Shown one piece after another: positions 32,893 through 42,318 of a DNA stretch of 64,000 bases (the stretch's first letter is position 1; each line of letters begins with the position of its first letter). Source of the DNA: Pyxidicoccus parkwaysis. Lineage in GTDB: Bacteria > Myxococcota > Myxococcia > Myxococcales > Myxococcaceae. Made by a program: the position numbers and the translations under genes. The stretch is from positions 7,554,001 to 7,618,000 of the forward strand of contig NZ_CP071090.1 of the NCBI RefSeq assembly GCF_017301735.1, in the 5' to 3' direction. The notes beneath the pieces are model-generated. The model was not told the origin of the DNA. It did not search any database and worked only from the letters and a program-made list of their open reading frames with translations.

Positions 32893-34257
32893 ATGAGACG
32901 ACTGCTCACCCTCCTGCTGCTCCTGCTGGGCACGGCCACGGCCCTGCCGGCCGCCGCCCAGTCCGGGCCCACGGCCGCCTTCCCCTACACGCTCAACACC
33001 GAGAAGCTGCCCAACGGCCTCACCGTGGTGCGTGTGCCCTACCCGTCCCAGGGCATCATCGCCTACGTCACCGTCGTGCGCGTGGGCTCGCGCAACGAGG
33101 TGGAGCCCGGCAAGACGGGCTTCGCCCACTTCTTCGAGCACATGATGTTCAAGGGGACGAAGAACAACCCCGAGGGCTCGCGCGAGAAGGTGATGGGCAC
33201 CTTCGGCTTCGACGACAACGCCTTCACCACCGACGACGTCACCGTCTACTACTCGTACGGCCCCACCGCCGGCCTGCCCAAGCTCATCGAGCTGGAGGCG
33301 GACCGCTTCCGCAACCTCGAGTACTCCGAGCCCGCCTTCCAGACGGAGGCGCTCGCGGTGCTCGGCGAGTACCACAAGAACGCCGCCGCGCCGTTCCTCA
33401 AGATGGAGGAGGAGCTGAACGCCGCGGCCTTCCAGCGCCACACGTACCGGCACACCACCCTGGGCTTCTACGAAGACATCAAGGCGATGCCCCAGGCCTA
33501 CCAGTACAGCCGCGAGTTCTTCCAGCGCTGGTACACCCCCGACAACACCATGCTCTTCATCGTCGGTGACTTCGACGACGCGAAGGTGATGCAGCTGGTG
33601 CGTGAGAACTACGGCCCGTGGAACCGCAAGGTGGCCCAGGTCACCGTCCCCACCGAGCCGCCGCAGACGGGCCCGCGCACCGCGCACATCGACTGGCCGC
33701 AGCCCACGCAGCCCCGTCAAATCCTGGCCTGGCGCACGCCCGCCGCGTCCGTCACCACCATGGACGCCGCGATTCAGACGGTACTCGTGGACTACCTCAC
33801 CGGCCCCACCAGCCCCGCGTACAAGTCGCTGGTGCTGGACAAGCAGCTCGTGGAGGAGATTGGCAGCGACTACTCCGTGCACAGGGACCCGAACCTCTTC
33901 ACCCTCACCGCCACCCTCAAGAACGAGAAGGACCGCGACACCGTGCGGCTCGCCCTCTTGAAGGAGGTGAGCAACCTCGCCGCCGGCAAGCTGGACGCCG
34001 CGCGCGTGAAGGCCATCCAGGACCACGAGCGCTACGGCACGCTGATGTCGCTTCAGACGCCGCGCGACGTGGGCGTCCGCCTCGCGATGTACGGCGGCAT
34101 CCTCGGCACGCCCGACGGGCTCCAGCTCCACCTGCAGAACCTCACCAAGGTGAAGCCCGCGCAGCTCCAGGAGTTCGCCAAGAAGTACCTCACCGCCAAC
34201 AGAATCATCCTGCTCAGCCTCACCCCCAAGGTGGCCGGCGCCGGAGGGACGAAGTGA
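32893..34257 (+). CDS. M16-family zinc peptidase, catalytic subunit type
   Basis: 454 residues. Signal peptide MRRLLTLLLLLLGTATALPAAAQ, so exported to the periplasm. The inverted zinc motif HFFEH at residue 79 (GFAHFFEHMMFKGT) followed by the distal Glu in LEADRFRNLEY/QTEALAVLGEY makes it a catalytically competent M16 (pitrilysin/MPP-like) peptidase with two M16 domains (residues 30-200 and 215-430). Its stop shares one base with the start of the next M16 gene, so the two subunits are translated together, as in the known heterodimeric bacterial M16 pairs. Confidence 0.93.
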   Translation: MRRLLTLLLLLLGTATALPAAAQSGPTAAFPYTLNTEKLPNGLTVVRVPYPSQGIIAYVTVVRVGSRNEVEPGKTGFAHFFEHMMFKGTKNNPEGSREKVMGTFGFDDNAFTTDDVTVYYSYGPTAGLPKLIELEADRFRNLEYSEPAFQTEALAVLGEYHKNAAAPFLKMEEELNAAAFQRHTYRHTTLGFYEDIKAMPQAYQYSREFFQRWYTPDNTMLFIVGDFDDAKVMQLVRENYGPWNRKVAQVTVPTEPPQTGPRTAHIDWPQPTQPRQILAWRTPAASVTTMDAAIQTVLVDYLTGPTSPAYKSLVLDKQLVEEIGSDYSVHRDPNLFTLTATLKNEKDRDTVRLALLKEVSNLAAGKLDAARVKAIQDHERYGTLMSLQTPRDVGVRLAMYGGILGTPDGLQLHLQNLTKVKPAQLQEFAKKYLTANRIILLSLTPKVAGAGGTK

Positions 34258-35882
34258 TGAAGACGCGTGCTCTCGTTTCGCTCGCCGCGCTGCTCGGGCT
34301 CGCCGGCTGCGCCTCCTCGCAGAAGCCGCCCGAGAACTCCAACGAGCCGCCCCCGGCCGTCCCCTCCTCCGCCGCGCTGAAGGAGGCGCCGCCGGCCCAG
34401 CCCCAGGCGCCCGCGCGCCCCGAGGCCGTGCCCGCCGTGCCGCTGAAACAGCCCAAGCCCATGGAGCTCGTGGTGCAGGCCCGGCAGGACACGCCCATCG
34501 TCGCCTTCCGGCTCGTCTTCCACACGGGCTCGGTGGATGACCCGAAGGGCAAGGAGGGCCTCACGGATTTGACGACCACGCTGATGGCCCAGGGGGGCAC
34601 GCAGAAGCTCACCTCGGCGCAGCTGCTGGAAGCGCTCTACCCCATGGCCGCGCAGCTGAACGTGTACACGGACAAGGAGTTCACCGCCTTCTCCGGCCGC
34701 GTCCACAAGGACTTCCTGCCGCGCTTCCTCGACATCTTCACCGACGTCATCCTCAACCCGCGCCTGGACGCCGGCGAGTTGGAGCGCCTGCGCGCCAACG
34801 CCATCAGCGACGTGGAGAACGGCCTGCGCAGCGCCAATGACGAGGCGCTCGGCAAGGTGGCGCTCGACGCGCTGCTGTACCAGGGCCACCCGTACGCGCA
34901 CTACGTGGGCGGCACCGTGCAGGGGCTGAAGGCGATTACGCTCGACGACGTGAAGGCCCACGTCCGCCGCGTCTTCACGCAGGACCGGCTCGTCATCGGC
35001 CTCGCCGGCCCGGTGGACGACGCGCTGAAGCAGACCCTCACCCAGCGCCTGTCCGCGCTGCCCGCGCAGGGGGCTCCGCTCGTGGTGCTGCCGCCGGTGC
35101 CCACCACGGCCGGCCGCGCCGTCATCATCCAGAAGCCCACGCTCTCCACCGCCATCAGCATGGGCTACGTCACGCCGGTGCGCCGCGGAGACCCGGACTT
35201 CTTCCCGCTCGCGCTGGCCTTCTCCCACCTGGGCGAGCACCGCCAGTTCCTCGGCGTGCTCTTCAACGAGCTGCGCGAGAAGCGCGGCCTCAACTACGGC
35301 AACTACGCCTACGCGGAGAACTTCATCGAGGACCCCGGCTCCACGTACAACCGGACCAACATCGCCCGCACGCAGCAGCTCCACTCCATCTGGATTCGCC
35401 CGGTGGTGCCCGCCAACGGCGTGTTCGCCACGCGCGGCGCGGTGTACTTCTTCGACAAGCTGGTGAAGGAGGGCATCGACCCGGAGCGCTTCGCGCTGAT
35501 GAAGGGCTACCTCCAGGGCTACACCCGTCTCTGGGAGCAGACGGACCAGCGGCGGCTCGGCTACGCCATCGACTCGCTCTTCTACGGCGCGCCCGACTTC
35601 CTGGAGCAGTACCGTCAGGCGCTCAACACCATGACGCCGCAGACGGTGCAGGAGGCGCTGCGCCGCCACGCCCATCCGGAAGCGCTCAACTTCGCCTTCG
35701 TCACCCAGGACGCGGAGGGGCTCGCGCAGGCGCTGCGCTCCGGCCAGCCCTCCACCATCAAGTACGCCTCGCCGAAAGACGAGGCGCTGCTGAAGGAGGA
35801 CGAGGCCATCTCCACCTTCAAGCTGCCCCTGCGCCCGGATGCGATTGAAGTCGTCCCCGCACAGAGCGTGATGGAGAAATAA
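34257..35882 (+). CDS. M16-family peptidase, non-catalytic partner, lipoprotein
   Basis: 541 residues. MKTRALVSLAALLGLAGCASS is a lipoprotein signal (LAGC). A Pro/Ala-rich linker (residues 25-75) precedes two M16 domains. At the place of HxxEH the sequence reads DLTTTLMAQ, so zinc ligands are missing; the C-terminal domain keeps a Tyr/Arg-rich substrate-binding helix (LFNELREKRGLNYGNYAY). This is the usual inactive partner of the preceding gene, with which it overlaps by one base. GGAGGGACG precedes the start. Together they likely degrade peptides in the periplasm. Confidence 0.9.
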   Translation: MKTRALVSLAALLGLAGCASSQKPPENSNEPPPAVPSSAALKEAPPAQPQAPARPEAVPAVPLKQPKPMELVVQARQDTPIVAFRLVFHTGSVDDPKGKEGLTDLTTTLMAQGGTQKLTSAQLLEALYPMAAQLNVYTDKEFTAFSGRVHKDFLPRFLDIFTDVILNPRLDAGELERLRANAISDVENGLRSANDEALGKVALDALLYQGHPYAHYVGGTVQGLKAITLDDVKAHVRRVFTQDRLVIGLAGPVDDALKQTLTQRLSALPAQGAPLVVLPPVPTTAGRAVIIQKPTLSTAISMGYVTPVRRGDPDFFPLALAFSHLGEHRQFLGVLFNELREKRGLNYGNYAYAENFIEDPGSTYNRTNIARTQQLHSIWIRPVVPANGVFATRGAVYFFDKLVKEGIDPERFALMKGYLQGYTRLWEQTDQRRLGYAIDSLFYGAPDFLEQYRQALNTMTPQTVQEALRRHAHPEALNFAFVTQDAEGLAQALRSGQPSTIKYASPKDEALLKEDEAISTFKLPLRPDAIEVVPAQSVMEK

Positions 35883-35898
35883 GACAGGGCTGTATTTG

Positions 35899-35939
35899 AT
35901 ACCGGAGGGTGGGTCATTTGTTTCCGCCCTCCGGTATCG
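35899..35939 (+). terminator. 12-bp perfect hairpin between M16 gene and OmpA-like gene
   Basis: GATACCGGAGGG (35899-35910) pairs perfectly with CCCTCCGGTATC (35928-35939) around a 17-nt loop. It is 17 bp after the M16 stop and 20 bp before the next start. There is no T-run, so it could be a terminator, an RNA-stability element, or an operator. Confidence 0.45.
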
Positions 35940-35958
35940 AGTGCTAAGAGCGTGAGTC

Positions 35959-37854
35959 ATGCGAGGCATCCTGCGCGACTCCGCCATTCGACTCGCGACC
36001 CTGGGCCTGCTGCTGTTCACGGTAGCGGCCCGCGCGGAACACGACCCCTTCTCCCGTGGCTTCGACGCTGTCCCGGTGAAGCCCACCGCGGCGCAACACA
36101 GTGGCATCGCGCTGGAGGGCACCTCCTCCGCCGAGCCCGTGGGCAGCTTCCGCGGCGCGCTCCTCTTCGACTTCAACTGGCGCATCCTCGCGCTGAAGCT
36201 GGGCGACGAGAAGCTGGGGAATCTGCTGCCGTACCGGCTCGATGCGCACCTGCTCTTCGCCTACCAGTTGCACGAGCGGCTGGAGCTGGCGGTGGACCTG
36301 CCCTTCACGCTGTTGCAGGGCGACAACTTCAACCTGCTCAGTGACGCGCTCGACGCGCCGGACTTCCCGGGCGCCGCGGGCGTCAGCAGCACCTCACTGG
36401 GCGACATCCGCCTGCTGCCGCGCGTGCACCTGCTGGACCGCGAGAAGTTCCCCGTGGGCCTGTCGCTCGTGGCCGAGGTGCGGCTGCCCACCGGCAGCGC
36501 GTCCAGCTTCACCGGTGAGCGCGGCGTGCTGTGGGCGCCGAGGCTCGCGGTGGAGCAGCGCTTCACCTTCCTGCCCATTCCCTTCCGCGTGCTGGGCAAC
36601 GTGGGCGTGCGCCTGCGGCCGCATGCGCAGTACCTCAACCTGCTCGTGGACGACGAGCTGACGGTGGGCGCGGGCGCGGTGGCGGAGTTGCCCAACGTGG
36701 GCCGCCTCACGGACGTGGAGGGCGTGGCGGAGATGCACCTGGGCACGCCGCTGGTGCGGCCCTTCAACTTCGACCAGGCGGACTCGCTGAAGTCGCCGTG
36801 GGAGGTGCTGGTGGGCGCCCGCGCGAAGGTGTGGGGCAACTGGGGCCTGGAGCTGAACGTGGGCCGCGGCATCAACCTCTCCAGCGGCTACGGGCGCGAG
36901 GCCCTGCGAGTCATGTTCGCGCTGCGCTACGACGAGAAGTTCATCGACTCGGACGGCGATGGCGTGCCGGACATCCGCGACAAGTGCCCCACCGAGCCCG
37001 AGGACAAGGACGGCTTCCAGGACAACGACGGCTGCATGGACCCGGACAACGACGGGGACGGCATCGTCGACGGTGAAGACGGCTGCCCCATGGAGAAGGG
37101 CCCCAAGGAGCGCAAGGGCTGCCCGGAGAAGGACAGCGACGGCGACGGCGTCACCGACGAGTTCGACAAGTGCCCGGACAAGCCCGGCCCCAAGGACTAC
37201 GACGGCTGCCCGGACACCGACGGCGACGAGGTGCCCGACAACGAGGACGACTGCCCCGACCAGTTCGGCCCGCCGGAGAACAACGGCTGCCCGTTCGACT
37301 CGCCGCCCTACGTCTTCGTGGAGTCGGACCGCATCCGCATCAAGGGCAACGTCCTCTTCGAGACGGGCTCCGCCATCATCCAGAAGCGCTCGTACCCGCT
37401 GCTGGACGAGGTGGCCACGGTGCTGCGGAAGAACCCGACGCTGGGCCCGGTGCAAATCGAAGGGCACACGGACAACCGCGGTTCGCGGCAGCTCAACATG
37501 ACCCTGTCCGACAAGCGCGCGCGCTCCGTGCTCGAGTACCTGGTGAGCAAGGGCATCGACCGCAAGCGCCTCACGTCGGCGGGCTTCGGCTTCGACCGGC
37601 CCATCGCCACCAACGACACCGCGCTGGGCCGCGCGAAGAACCGCCGCGTCGACTTCCGCCTCATCAAGTCCGAGGTGGAGACCGAGAAGAAGGAGACCGT
37701 CGTCCCCGCCGGGCAGCAGCCGCCCCCGGGGAAGACGCCGGCCGGCGGGGCTGCTCCGGCCCCGGAGAAGACATCCTCCGGGCAGCCGTCGCAGGGCGCT
37801 CCGGGGAAGACTCCGGCCGGAAGCACTCCGGCCCCGGAGAAGGACAAGAAGTAG
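35959..37854 (+). CDS. OmpA-family protein with thrombospondin type 3 repeats
   Basis: 631 residues. Signal peptide MRGILRDSAIRLATLGLLLFTVAARA. Residues 45-325 form a beta-barrel-like domain. Residues 328-450 hold five calcium-binding type 3 repeats (DSDGDGVPDIRDKCP, DPDNDGDGIVDGEDGCP, DSDGDGVTDEFDKCP and so on). Residues 455-575 are an OmpA C-terminal peptidoglycan-binding domain: GNVLFETGSAIIQ, IEGHTDNRGS, NMTLSDKRARSVLEYL, GFGFDRPI, NRRVDFRL. A Pro/Gly/Ala tail ends the protein. It would link the outer membrane to peptidoglycan; the acidic repeats suggest calcium-stabilised exposure. Convergent with the following gene. Confidence 0.92.
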   Translation: MRGILRDSAIRLATLGLLLFTVAARAEHDPFSRGFDAVPVKPTAAQHSGIALEGTSSAEPVGSFRGALLFDFNWRILALKLGDEKLGNLLPYRLDAHLLFAYQLHERLELAVDLPFTLLQGDNFNLLSDALDAPDFPGAAGVSSTSLGDIRLLPRVHLLDREKFPVGLSLVAEVRLPTGSASSFTGERGVLWAPRLAVEQRFTFLPIPFRVLGNVGVRLRPHAQYLNLLVDDELTVGAGAVAELPNVGRLTDVEGVAEMHLGTPLVRPFNFDQADSLKSPWEVLVGARAKVWGNWGLELNVGRGINLSSGYGREALRVMFALRYDEKFIDSDGDGVPDIRDKCPTEPEDKDGFQDNDGCMDPDNDGDGIVDGEDGCPMEKGPKERKGCPEKDSDGDGVTDEFDKCPDKPGPKDYDGCPDTDGDEVPDNEDDCPDQFGPPENNGCPFDSPPYVFVESDRIRIKGNVLFETGSAIIQKRSYPLLDEVATVLRKNPTLGPVQIEGHTDNRGSRQLNMTLSDKRARSVLEYLVSKGIDRKRLTSAGFGFDRPIATNDTALGRAKNRRVDFRLIKSEVETEKKETVVPAGQQPPPGKTPAGGAAPAPEKTSSGQPSQGAPGKTPAGSTPAPEKDKK

Positions 37855-37878
37855 CGGCGTGGCAGCGGGTGCCCGCCG

Positions 37879-38742
37879 TTACTTCTTCGCGGGCACCACC
37901 GACACCTCGCCCACCCAGGTCTTCTTCACCTTGAACCGCCGGCCCTCACAGGCGACGGCCACGCGTCCCTTGCACGGATTCACGTAGACGAGCTTGCAGT
38001 GCCCCTCGTCCTTCAAGAGGGCGTCGAGTTCCGCCATGCAGGGCGCATCGTTCGTCTGGCAGCCCTCCCCACCCTCCAGGTCGCTCGACCAGAAGATGCA
38101 CTGGTGCGCGGGAGGCGACGTGACGCTGCCCACGGCGGGCGCGTTGTCGCAGAACCCCGTCTTCTTCTCCACCGTGCCGGCCGGCTTTTCCCCGCCGAAG
38201 ATGCGCAGGTTGAAGCCGCTCGCCGTCAGGTGCTTGAAGTCCGCATAGGGGCCCGGGTTGGTGGCGGAGGACCACTGCTCGACGCAGGCCCCCAGCTCCG
38301 TGCGGCAGCTCGGCTCCGAGGACGGCAGCTGCGCACAGGGGACTCTGGCCGACACCGAGAGCGCGTAGCCCCGCGGCGTCGGCGTCTGCTCCAGCCGCAC
38401 CTGCGGCGGCGTCACGTCCTCGAACGACGCGAGGTTGAAGTACACGTTGGCGCGCGTGGCGGGGTCCGCGTCGCTCAACTGGAGCGCCTTGATGAACGCG
38501 CCATGGGCCGCCTCCGGCTTGTCCAGCTTCTGCAGACACAGCCCGAGGTCCGCGAACGCGGCTCCGCGCTCCGGCGCGAGCTTCACGACGTGCGCGAACA
38601 GCGCGCAGGCCTCCTCGTACTTCTTCGCGCGGTAGAGCTGCGTCGCGCGGGTGCGCAGGGCCTCGGCATTGTCGGCCTTCTTCACGGGAGTGCCCTGCAC
38701 CGGTGTCGCGGCCAGCAGGGACAGGGTGAGGACCCAGGACAT
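37879..38742 (-). CDS. TPR-containing secreted protein
   Basis: 287 residues. MSWVLTLSLLAATPVQG is a signal peptide; residues 25-105 carry two TPR-type helices pairs (LRTRATQLYRAKKYEEACALFAHVVKLAPERGAAFADLGLCL). The rest has ten cysteines spaced as in a disulfide-stabilised domain (CAQLPSSEPSC, GACVEQW, CIFWSS, GCQTNDAPC, CKLVYVNPC) and ends in VSVVPAKK. ATG 38742 has AAGGAG eight bases upstream; a GTG at 38751 overlaps that site and is unlikely. Same strand and close to the TlpA-like gene, so possibly co-transcribed; the disulfide-rich tail and a neighbouring thioredoxin-like protein fit together. Confidence 0.75.
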   Translation of the reverse strand: MSWVLTLSLLAATPVQGTPVKKADNAEALRTRATQLYRAKKYEEACALFAHVVKLAPERGAAFADLGLCLQKLDKPEAAHGAFIKALQLSDADPATRANVYFNLASFEDVTPPQVRLEQTPTPRGYALSVSARVPCAQLPSSEPSCRTELGACVEQWSSATNPGPYADFKHLTASGFNLRIFGGEKPAGTVEKKTGFCDNAPAVGSVTSPPAHQCIFWSSDLEGGEGCQTNDAPCMAELDALLKDEGHCKLVYVNPCKGRVAVACEGRRFKVKKTWVGEVSVVPAKK

Positions 38743-38790
38743 GCGATGCACTCCTTGTCTGTCTTTGATTCCGGCCGGGCGCCCGGCGGC

Positions 38791-39366
38791 CTACTTCTGC
38801 TTCAGGGCGCGCTCGATGCGGCGGCGCAGGGCGTCCTCGGACATGGCGCCGCGCTGCGCGTCCATCACCTTGCCCTCGCGGTCCAGGAAGTAGAGCGTGG
38901 GCAGCGCCGTCACCTGGAAGGACTGAGCCACCTCGTCGCTCGCGTACACGACGTAGGGCTGCAGGTCCGGCAGGTTGCGCTTGATGAACGCGTCCACCAG
39001 CCGGGGTGCGCGGGGGCCGTCGTCGCGGCTGGCCGCCACGAAGACGAGTCCCTGCGCCTCGTACTCCTTCGCCAGCTTCACCAGCGAGGGCATCTCCTCG
39101 CGGCACGGCGGGCACCAGGTGGCCCAGAAGTCCAGCATCACCACCTGGCCCTTGAGCTCGGAGAGCGCCAGCGTCCCGCCGCCGTGCTTCTCCAGCACCA
39201 GGGCCGGCGCGGACGTCCCGTCCGGCACCAGCTTCGCGCGCTGCGCCTCCAGCACGCCGAGGTACACCACGCCCGCCAGCCCCAGCGCCGCCAACAGGCC
39301 CAGCACCACCTTCGTGCCACGGCCCTTCTGCGGCGGCGGCGGAGCTCCAATCCCTTCCTGCGTCAC
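38791..39366 (-). CDS. TlpA-like membrane-anchored thioredoxin
   Basis: 191 residues. A transmembrane helix (VVLGLLAALGLAGVVYLGVL, residues 17-36) precedes a thioredoxin-fold domain of the TlpA/ResA type: MLDFWATWCPPCREEMPSL with CxxC at about 82-85, FVAASRDDGP, and cis-Pro in VTALPTLYFLD. It faces the periplasm and reduces or exchanges disulfides. GTG 39366 overlaps the previous stop by 4 nt (GTGA), so it is translated with the CFI-box gene. Typical length for a membrane-bound TlpA protein. Confidence 0.9.
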   Translation of the reverse strand: MTQEGIGAPPPPQKGRGTKVVLGLLAALGLAGVVYLGVLEAQRAKLVPDGTSAPALVLEKHGGGTLALSELKGQVVMLDFWATWCPPCREEMPSLVKLAKEYEAQGLVFVAASRDDGPRAPRLVDAFIKRNLPDLQPYVVYASDEVAQSFQVTALPTLYFLDREGKVMDAQRGAMSEDALRRRIERALKQK

Positions 39367-40439
39367 GCGAATCCACTCCTCGTCAGGCGGCCGTGCACCC
39401 GCCGCAACACCCACCGCACACCGCCGCGGGCCATGGGACGGCGCGACACCCACGCCGCCACCCCGGGCCCCCAGCGATAGTAGCCCCGGATGAACACGCG
39501 TCCGAGCGCCCTCTTCCGCAGCACGTCGTCGCGGTACGCGCGGAAGGCCACCAGCTCCGGCGCGCCCTCTCCGAAGGCCACCGTGGCCACGAAGCACGAG
39601 GACGCCGGGCTCACCCACATGAGCCGCTGGTTGGTGAGGTTCACCACCGCCTTCAGCTCGCGCGCCTCCGTGTAGAGGAAGGCGAGCAAGTCGCGCCGGG
39701 CGGCGGGGAACTCCTGGCCGCTCGCCTCCTCGAACTCGATGCGCGTGGTGCCCGCGGGGCCGACCTCGTCCACCGTGAAGAAGTAGCGCTTGGAGCTGCG
39801 GCGGACCTCCACCTCCAGCCCGCGCAGCTCGCCGAAGTAGCCCAGGAAGGGCGTGTGGCACACCGGGCAGACGAAGCGGTTGTACGGATGGCTGGTGAGG
39901 AAGGCGAAGTCGTTCACCCGCTTGCAGCCGGTGTTGGGGCACACGAGCTTCACCGTCGCCTGCGGCGCGGTGCGCGGGTCATACCGGGAGACCTTCGTCT
40001 CCCTGTCGAACACCGGCGGCGGGCGCGGCGGCGCCGTCACCAGGTGCCGCGTGGGGTGCGCCGCCCGCTCCAGTTCCTGCGCGCGCCGCCAGGCCGTCTC
40101 TGCGGCCTCCAGCCGTCCGTCCGCCGTGTGGCACAGCGCTTCGCCGTGGGCGAGCAGCGCCGCCACCAGCTTCTCCAGCGCGGGCGTGTTGGCCGGCTCG
40201 CGTCCAGCGGCGAGCGCCTCCGCCAGCACGCGCTCCACCTCGGGCAGCAGCGCCTGCGCGGCCTTGCGCGAGGGGTCCTCCGCGCGCCGGTACACGGGGG
40301 GCTCGGGGATGCGGGCGAACAGCGCGGACGCCGCCGCCCGCACACGCTCCACCGCCACGTCACCACGTCCCACGTCCAGCCGCGCCGCCCGCTCACGGGC
40401 CTGTTGGAAGAGCTCTTCGGGTTGCAAGCCCGCGGACAT
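39363..40439 (-). CDS. CFI-box C-terminal-domain protein
   Basis: 358 residues. The C-terminus SSCFVATVAFGEGAPELVAFRAYRDDVLR, then FIRGYYRWGPGVA, is the CFI-box pattern seen at the end of otherwise unrelated bacterial proteins. The middle (residues 165-240) has two CxxC-type pairs, CPNTGCKRVNDF and CPVCHTPFLGYFGEL, a likely zinc ribbon. The N-terminal 150 residues are helical. No membrane helix is obvious outside the C-terminal box. Start ATG 40439; four residues upstream is another possible start. Ends in an overlap with the TlpA-like gene. Function of the CFI-box is not known to me. Confidence 0.7.
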   Translation of the reverse strand: MSAGLQPEELFQQARERAARLDVGRGDVAVERVRAAASALFARIPEPPVYRRAEDPSRKAAQALLPEVERVLAEALAAGREPANTPALEKLVAALLAHGEALCHTADGRLEAAETAWRRAQELERAAHPTRHLVTAPPRPPPVFDRETKVSRYDPRTAPQATVKLVCPNTGCKRVNDFAFLTSHPYNRFVCPVCHTPFLGYFGELRGLEVEVRRSSKRYFFTVDEVGPAGTTRIEFEEASGQEFPAARRDLLAFLYTEARELKAVVNLTNQRLMWVSPASSCFVATVAFGEGAPELVAFRAYRDDVLRKRALGRVFIRGYYRWGPGVAAWVSRRPMARGGVRWVLRRVHGRLTRSGFA

Positions 40440-40541
40440 TAAGGGCCCCACCCGCCCCTGTCAGCGACTTGCGCCCACCCGCGGTCGGAAACTGGCCAGC
40501 TGCCTCCTGCTGGTGTACGAGGAGGTGGGAGGCTGTGAAGA

Positions 40542-40823
40542 ATGGGTGCACTGAAGTTCATCGTCTGGACGGCCTGCGCGGTGGGACTCGGCATCTTCCT
40601 CGCGACGGGCGAGGTGGATGGGCGCACGCCGCTGGAGCACATGCAGCGGGCGTGGAAGCGCTCGGTGAAGCCGAACGCCGTGGACCGCATGAAGGACGGG
40701 CTGGAGGACGCGTACGAGGACGCGAAGGGCGCTGTCTCCCGCACGACGGATTCCGCGCCGCGCGAGCGCATCAGCGCGGAGGACCGTGCTGCGGTGAACC
40801 GCATCATCGCTCAGAAGAAGTAG
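40542..40823 (+). CDS. Small membrane-anchored protein
   Basis: 93 residues: one hydrophobic segment (LKFIVWTACAVGLGIFLATG, 4-23) and a charged helical tail (MQRAWKRSVKPNAVDRMKDGLEDAYEDAKGAVS). Ribosome binding site GTGGGAGG 12-19 bases before the ATG. Lies alone between two divergent or parallel genes, 80 bp before the HtrA-type gene. Function unknown. Confidence 0.6.
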   Translation: MGALKFIVWTACAVGLGIFLATGEVDGRTPLEHMQRAWKRSVKPNAVDRMKDGLEDAYEDAKGAVSRTTDSAPRERISAEDRAAVNRIIAQKK

Positions 40824-40903
40824 CTCGCACGACGGGCCCGCTTCCCCCGGAAATCCACCCTCCTTAGCTTGCGCCCAGGCGGTGTTGGGGCGGAGGCGGG
40901 GCC

Positions 40904-42163
40904 ATGGGCAGGGCCGGAGTCAGGGGCGTCGTTTTCTTTGCCGCGCTGGTGGGCGTGCTGGTGCTGCCAGCGCGGGCCGCCGGAAGCGGACATGAGCAGC
41001 GGTTGTGGCTCGAGGCGAAGAACCGCGCGCTGCACCAGCAGCGTGCCACCTTGAGCGACGTGGCGCGCCGGGCGATGCCGGCGGTGGTGTCCATCACCAC
41101 GAGGCAGGGGACGGCGGAGACGGCCGTGTCCGGGGAGGAGCCGCAGAAGGGCATCGGCTCCGGTTTCATCATCCACCCGGACGGCTACATCCTCACCAGC
41201 GCGCACGTGGTGGAGGGCGCGACGGAGGTGAGCATCACCGTGCTGCACCCGCGCGGCGGCGTGGAGGAGTACCCCGCGCGCGTGGTGGGCCAGGACGAAC
41301 GCACCGACTGCGCCCTCCTGAAGATTGAAGCGCGGCGCCGGCTGCCGGTGCTGAAGCTGGCCTCGGCGACGCACGTGCGCTCGGCGGACTGGATTGTCGT
41401 CATCGGCAATCCGTTCGGCCTGTCGCACTCGGTGACGGTGGGCGTGGTCAGCTACATGGGCCGCACGGACGTGACGCCCAACGGCCGCGACGGCGACTTC
41501 GACTACATGCAGATGGACGCGTCCATCAACCCGGGCAACTCGGGCGGGCCCGTGCTCGACTTGCACGGCGACGTGGTGGCGGTGGCCAACGCCGTCAACG
41601 TGGCGGGCCAGGGCATCGGCTTCGCCATCCCCATCGACATCGCCAAGACGGTGATTCCGCAGCTCAAGGCCCACGGCCGCGTGCGCCGAGGGTGGATGGG
41701 CATCAGCGTGCAGGACTTCTCGCCCGAGGTGGCGGACGCCTACAACCTGCCGCGCGGCCGCGGCGTGGTGGTGACGGAGGTGGCCGAGGGCGGGCCCGGC
41801 GAGCGCGCGGGCCTGCATGCCGGTGACGTCATCGTCGGCCTGGACTCGCGGAGCGTGTCGCGGGCCCACACCCTGCGCTGGCAGGTGGCCGCGCGCGGCG
41901 TGGGCCGTCCCGTGCACCTCAAGGTGCAGCGCATCGGCCGGCCCCTGCGCGTCACGGTGAAGCTGGAGGAGATGCCGGCCGAGGAAGCCCCCGCCCCCAC
42001 CCTGGCCGCCAACCGGCCGGAGCGCCAGCCCACCCGGGGGCAGTCCGTGCTGGAGGACCTGCTGTCGCCCGTACCTCGCACCAGGGCCCTGCCAGGGAGG
42101 GTTCCCCCGCCGGAAGCGGACGACGACACCGAGGGTTCAGGGGACGGCGAACCCGAGCCCTGA
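40904..42163 (+). CDS. HtrA/DegP-type serine protease with PDZ domain
   Basis: 419 residues. Signal peptide VRGVVFFAALVGVLVLPARAAG. Trypsin-fold catalytic triad: His in ILTSAHVV (near 102), Asp in RTDCALLKIE (near 136), Ser in NPGNSGGPV (near 212). A PDZ domain follows (RRGWMGISVQDFSPEVADAY, GRGVVVTEVAEGGPGERAGLHAGDVIVGLD, residues 262-350). The last 70 residues are a Pro/Glu-rich tail. Acts in envelope protein quality control. One PDZ domain, as in DegS/MucD-like members. Full length and intact. Confidence 0.93.
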   Translation: MGRAGVRGVVFFAALVGVLVLPARAAGSGHEQRLWLEAKNRALHQQRATLSDVARRAMPAVVSITTRQGTAETAVSGEEPQKGIGSGFIIHPDGYILTSAHVVEGATEVSITVLHPRGGVEEYPARVVGQDERTDCALLKIEARRRLPVLKLASATHVRSADWIVVIGNPFGLSHSVTVGVVSYMGRTDVTPNGRDGDFDYMQMDASINPGNSGGPVLDLHGDVVAVANAVNVAGQGIGFAIPIDIAKTVIPQLKAHGRVRRGWMGISVQDFSPEVADAYNLPRGRGVVVTEVAEGGPGERAGLHAGDVIVGLDSRSVSRAHTLRWQVAARGVGRPVHLKVQRIGRPLRVTVKLEEMPAEEAPAPTLAANRPERQPTRGQSVLEDLLSPVPRTRALPGRVPPPEADDDTEGSGDGEPEP

Positions 42164-42318
42164 CGGAGGGCGGGCCCCGAGTGTGGGCTCCCGGCATTCT
42201 CCGGCCTTCTTGCGTTCGGGTTGCATGGGCGCTAGACAGTGCGCCTTTTTCGTACCCGGCGGCGGGTTCCACCTCGGTGTGGCGCCGCGATTCCGCATCG
42301 TTCGCAGGAGAGTTCCAG

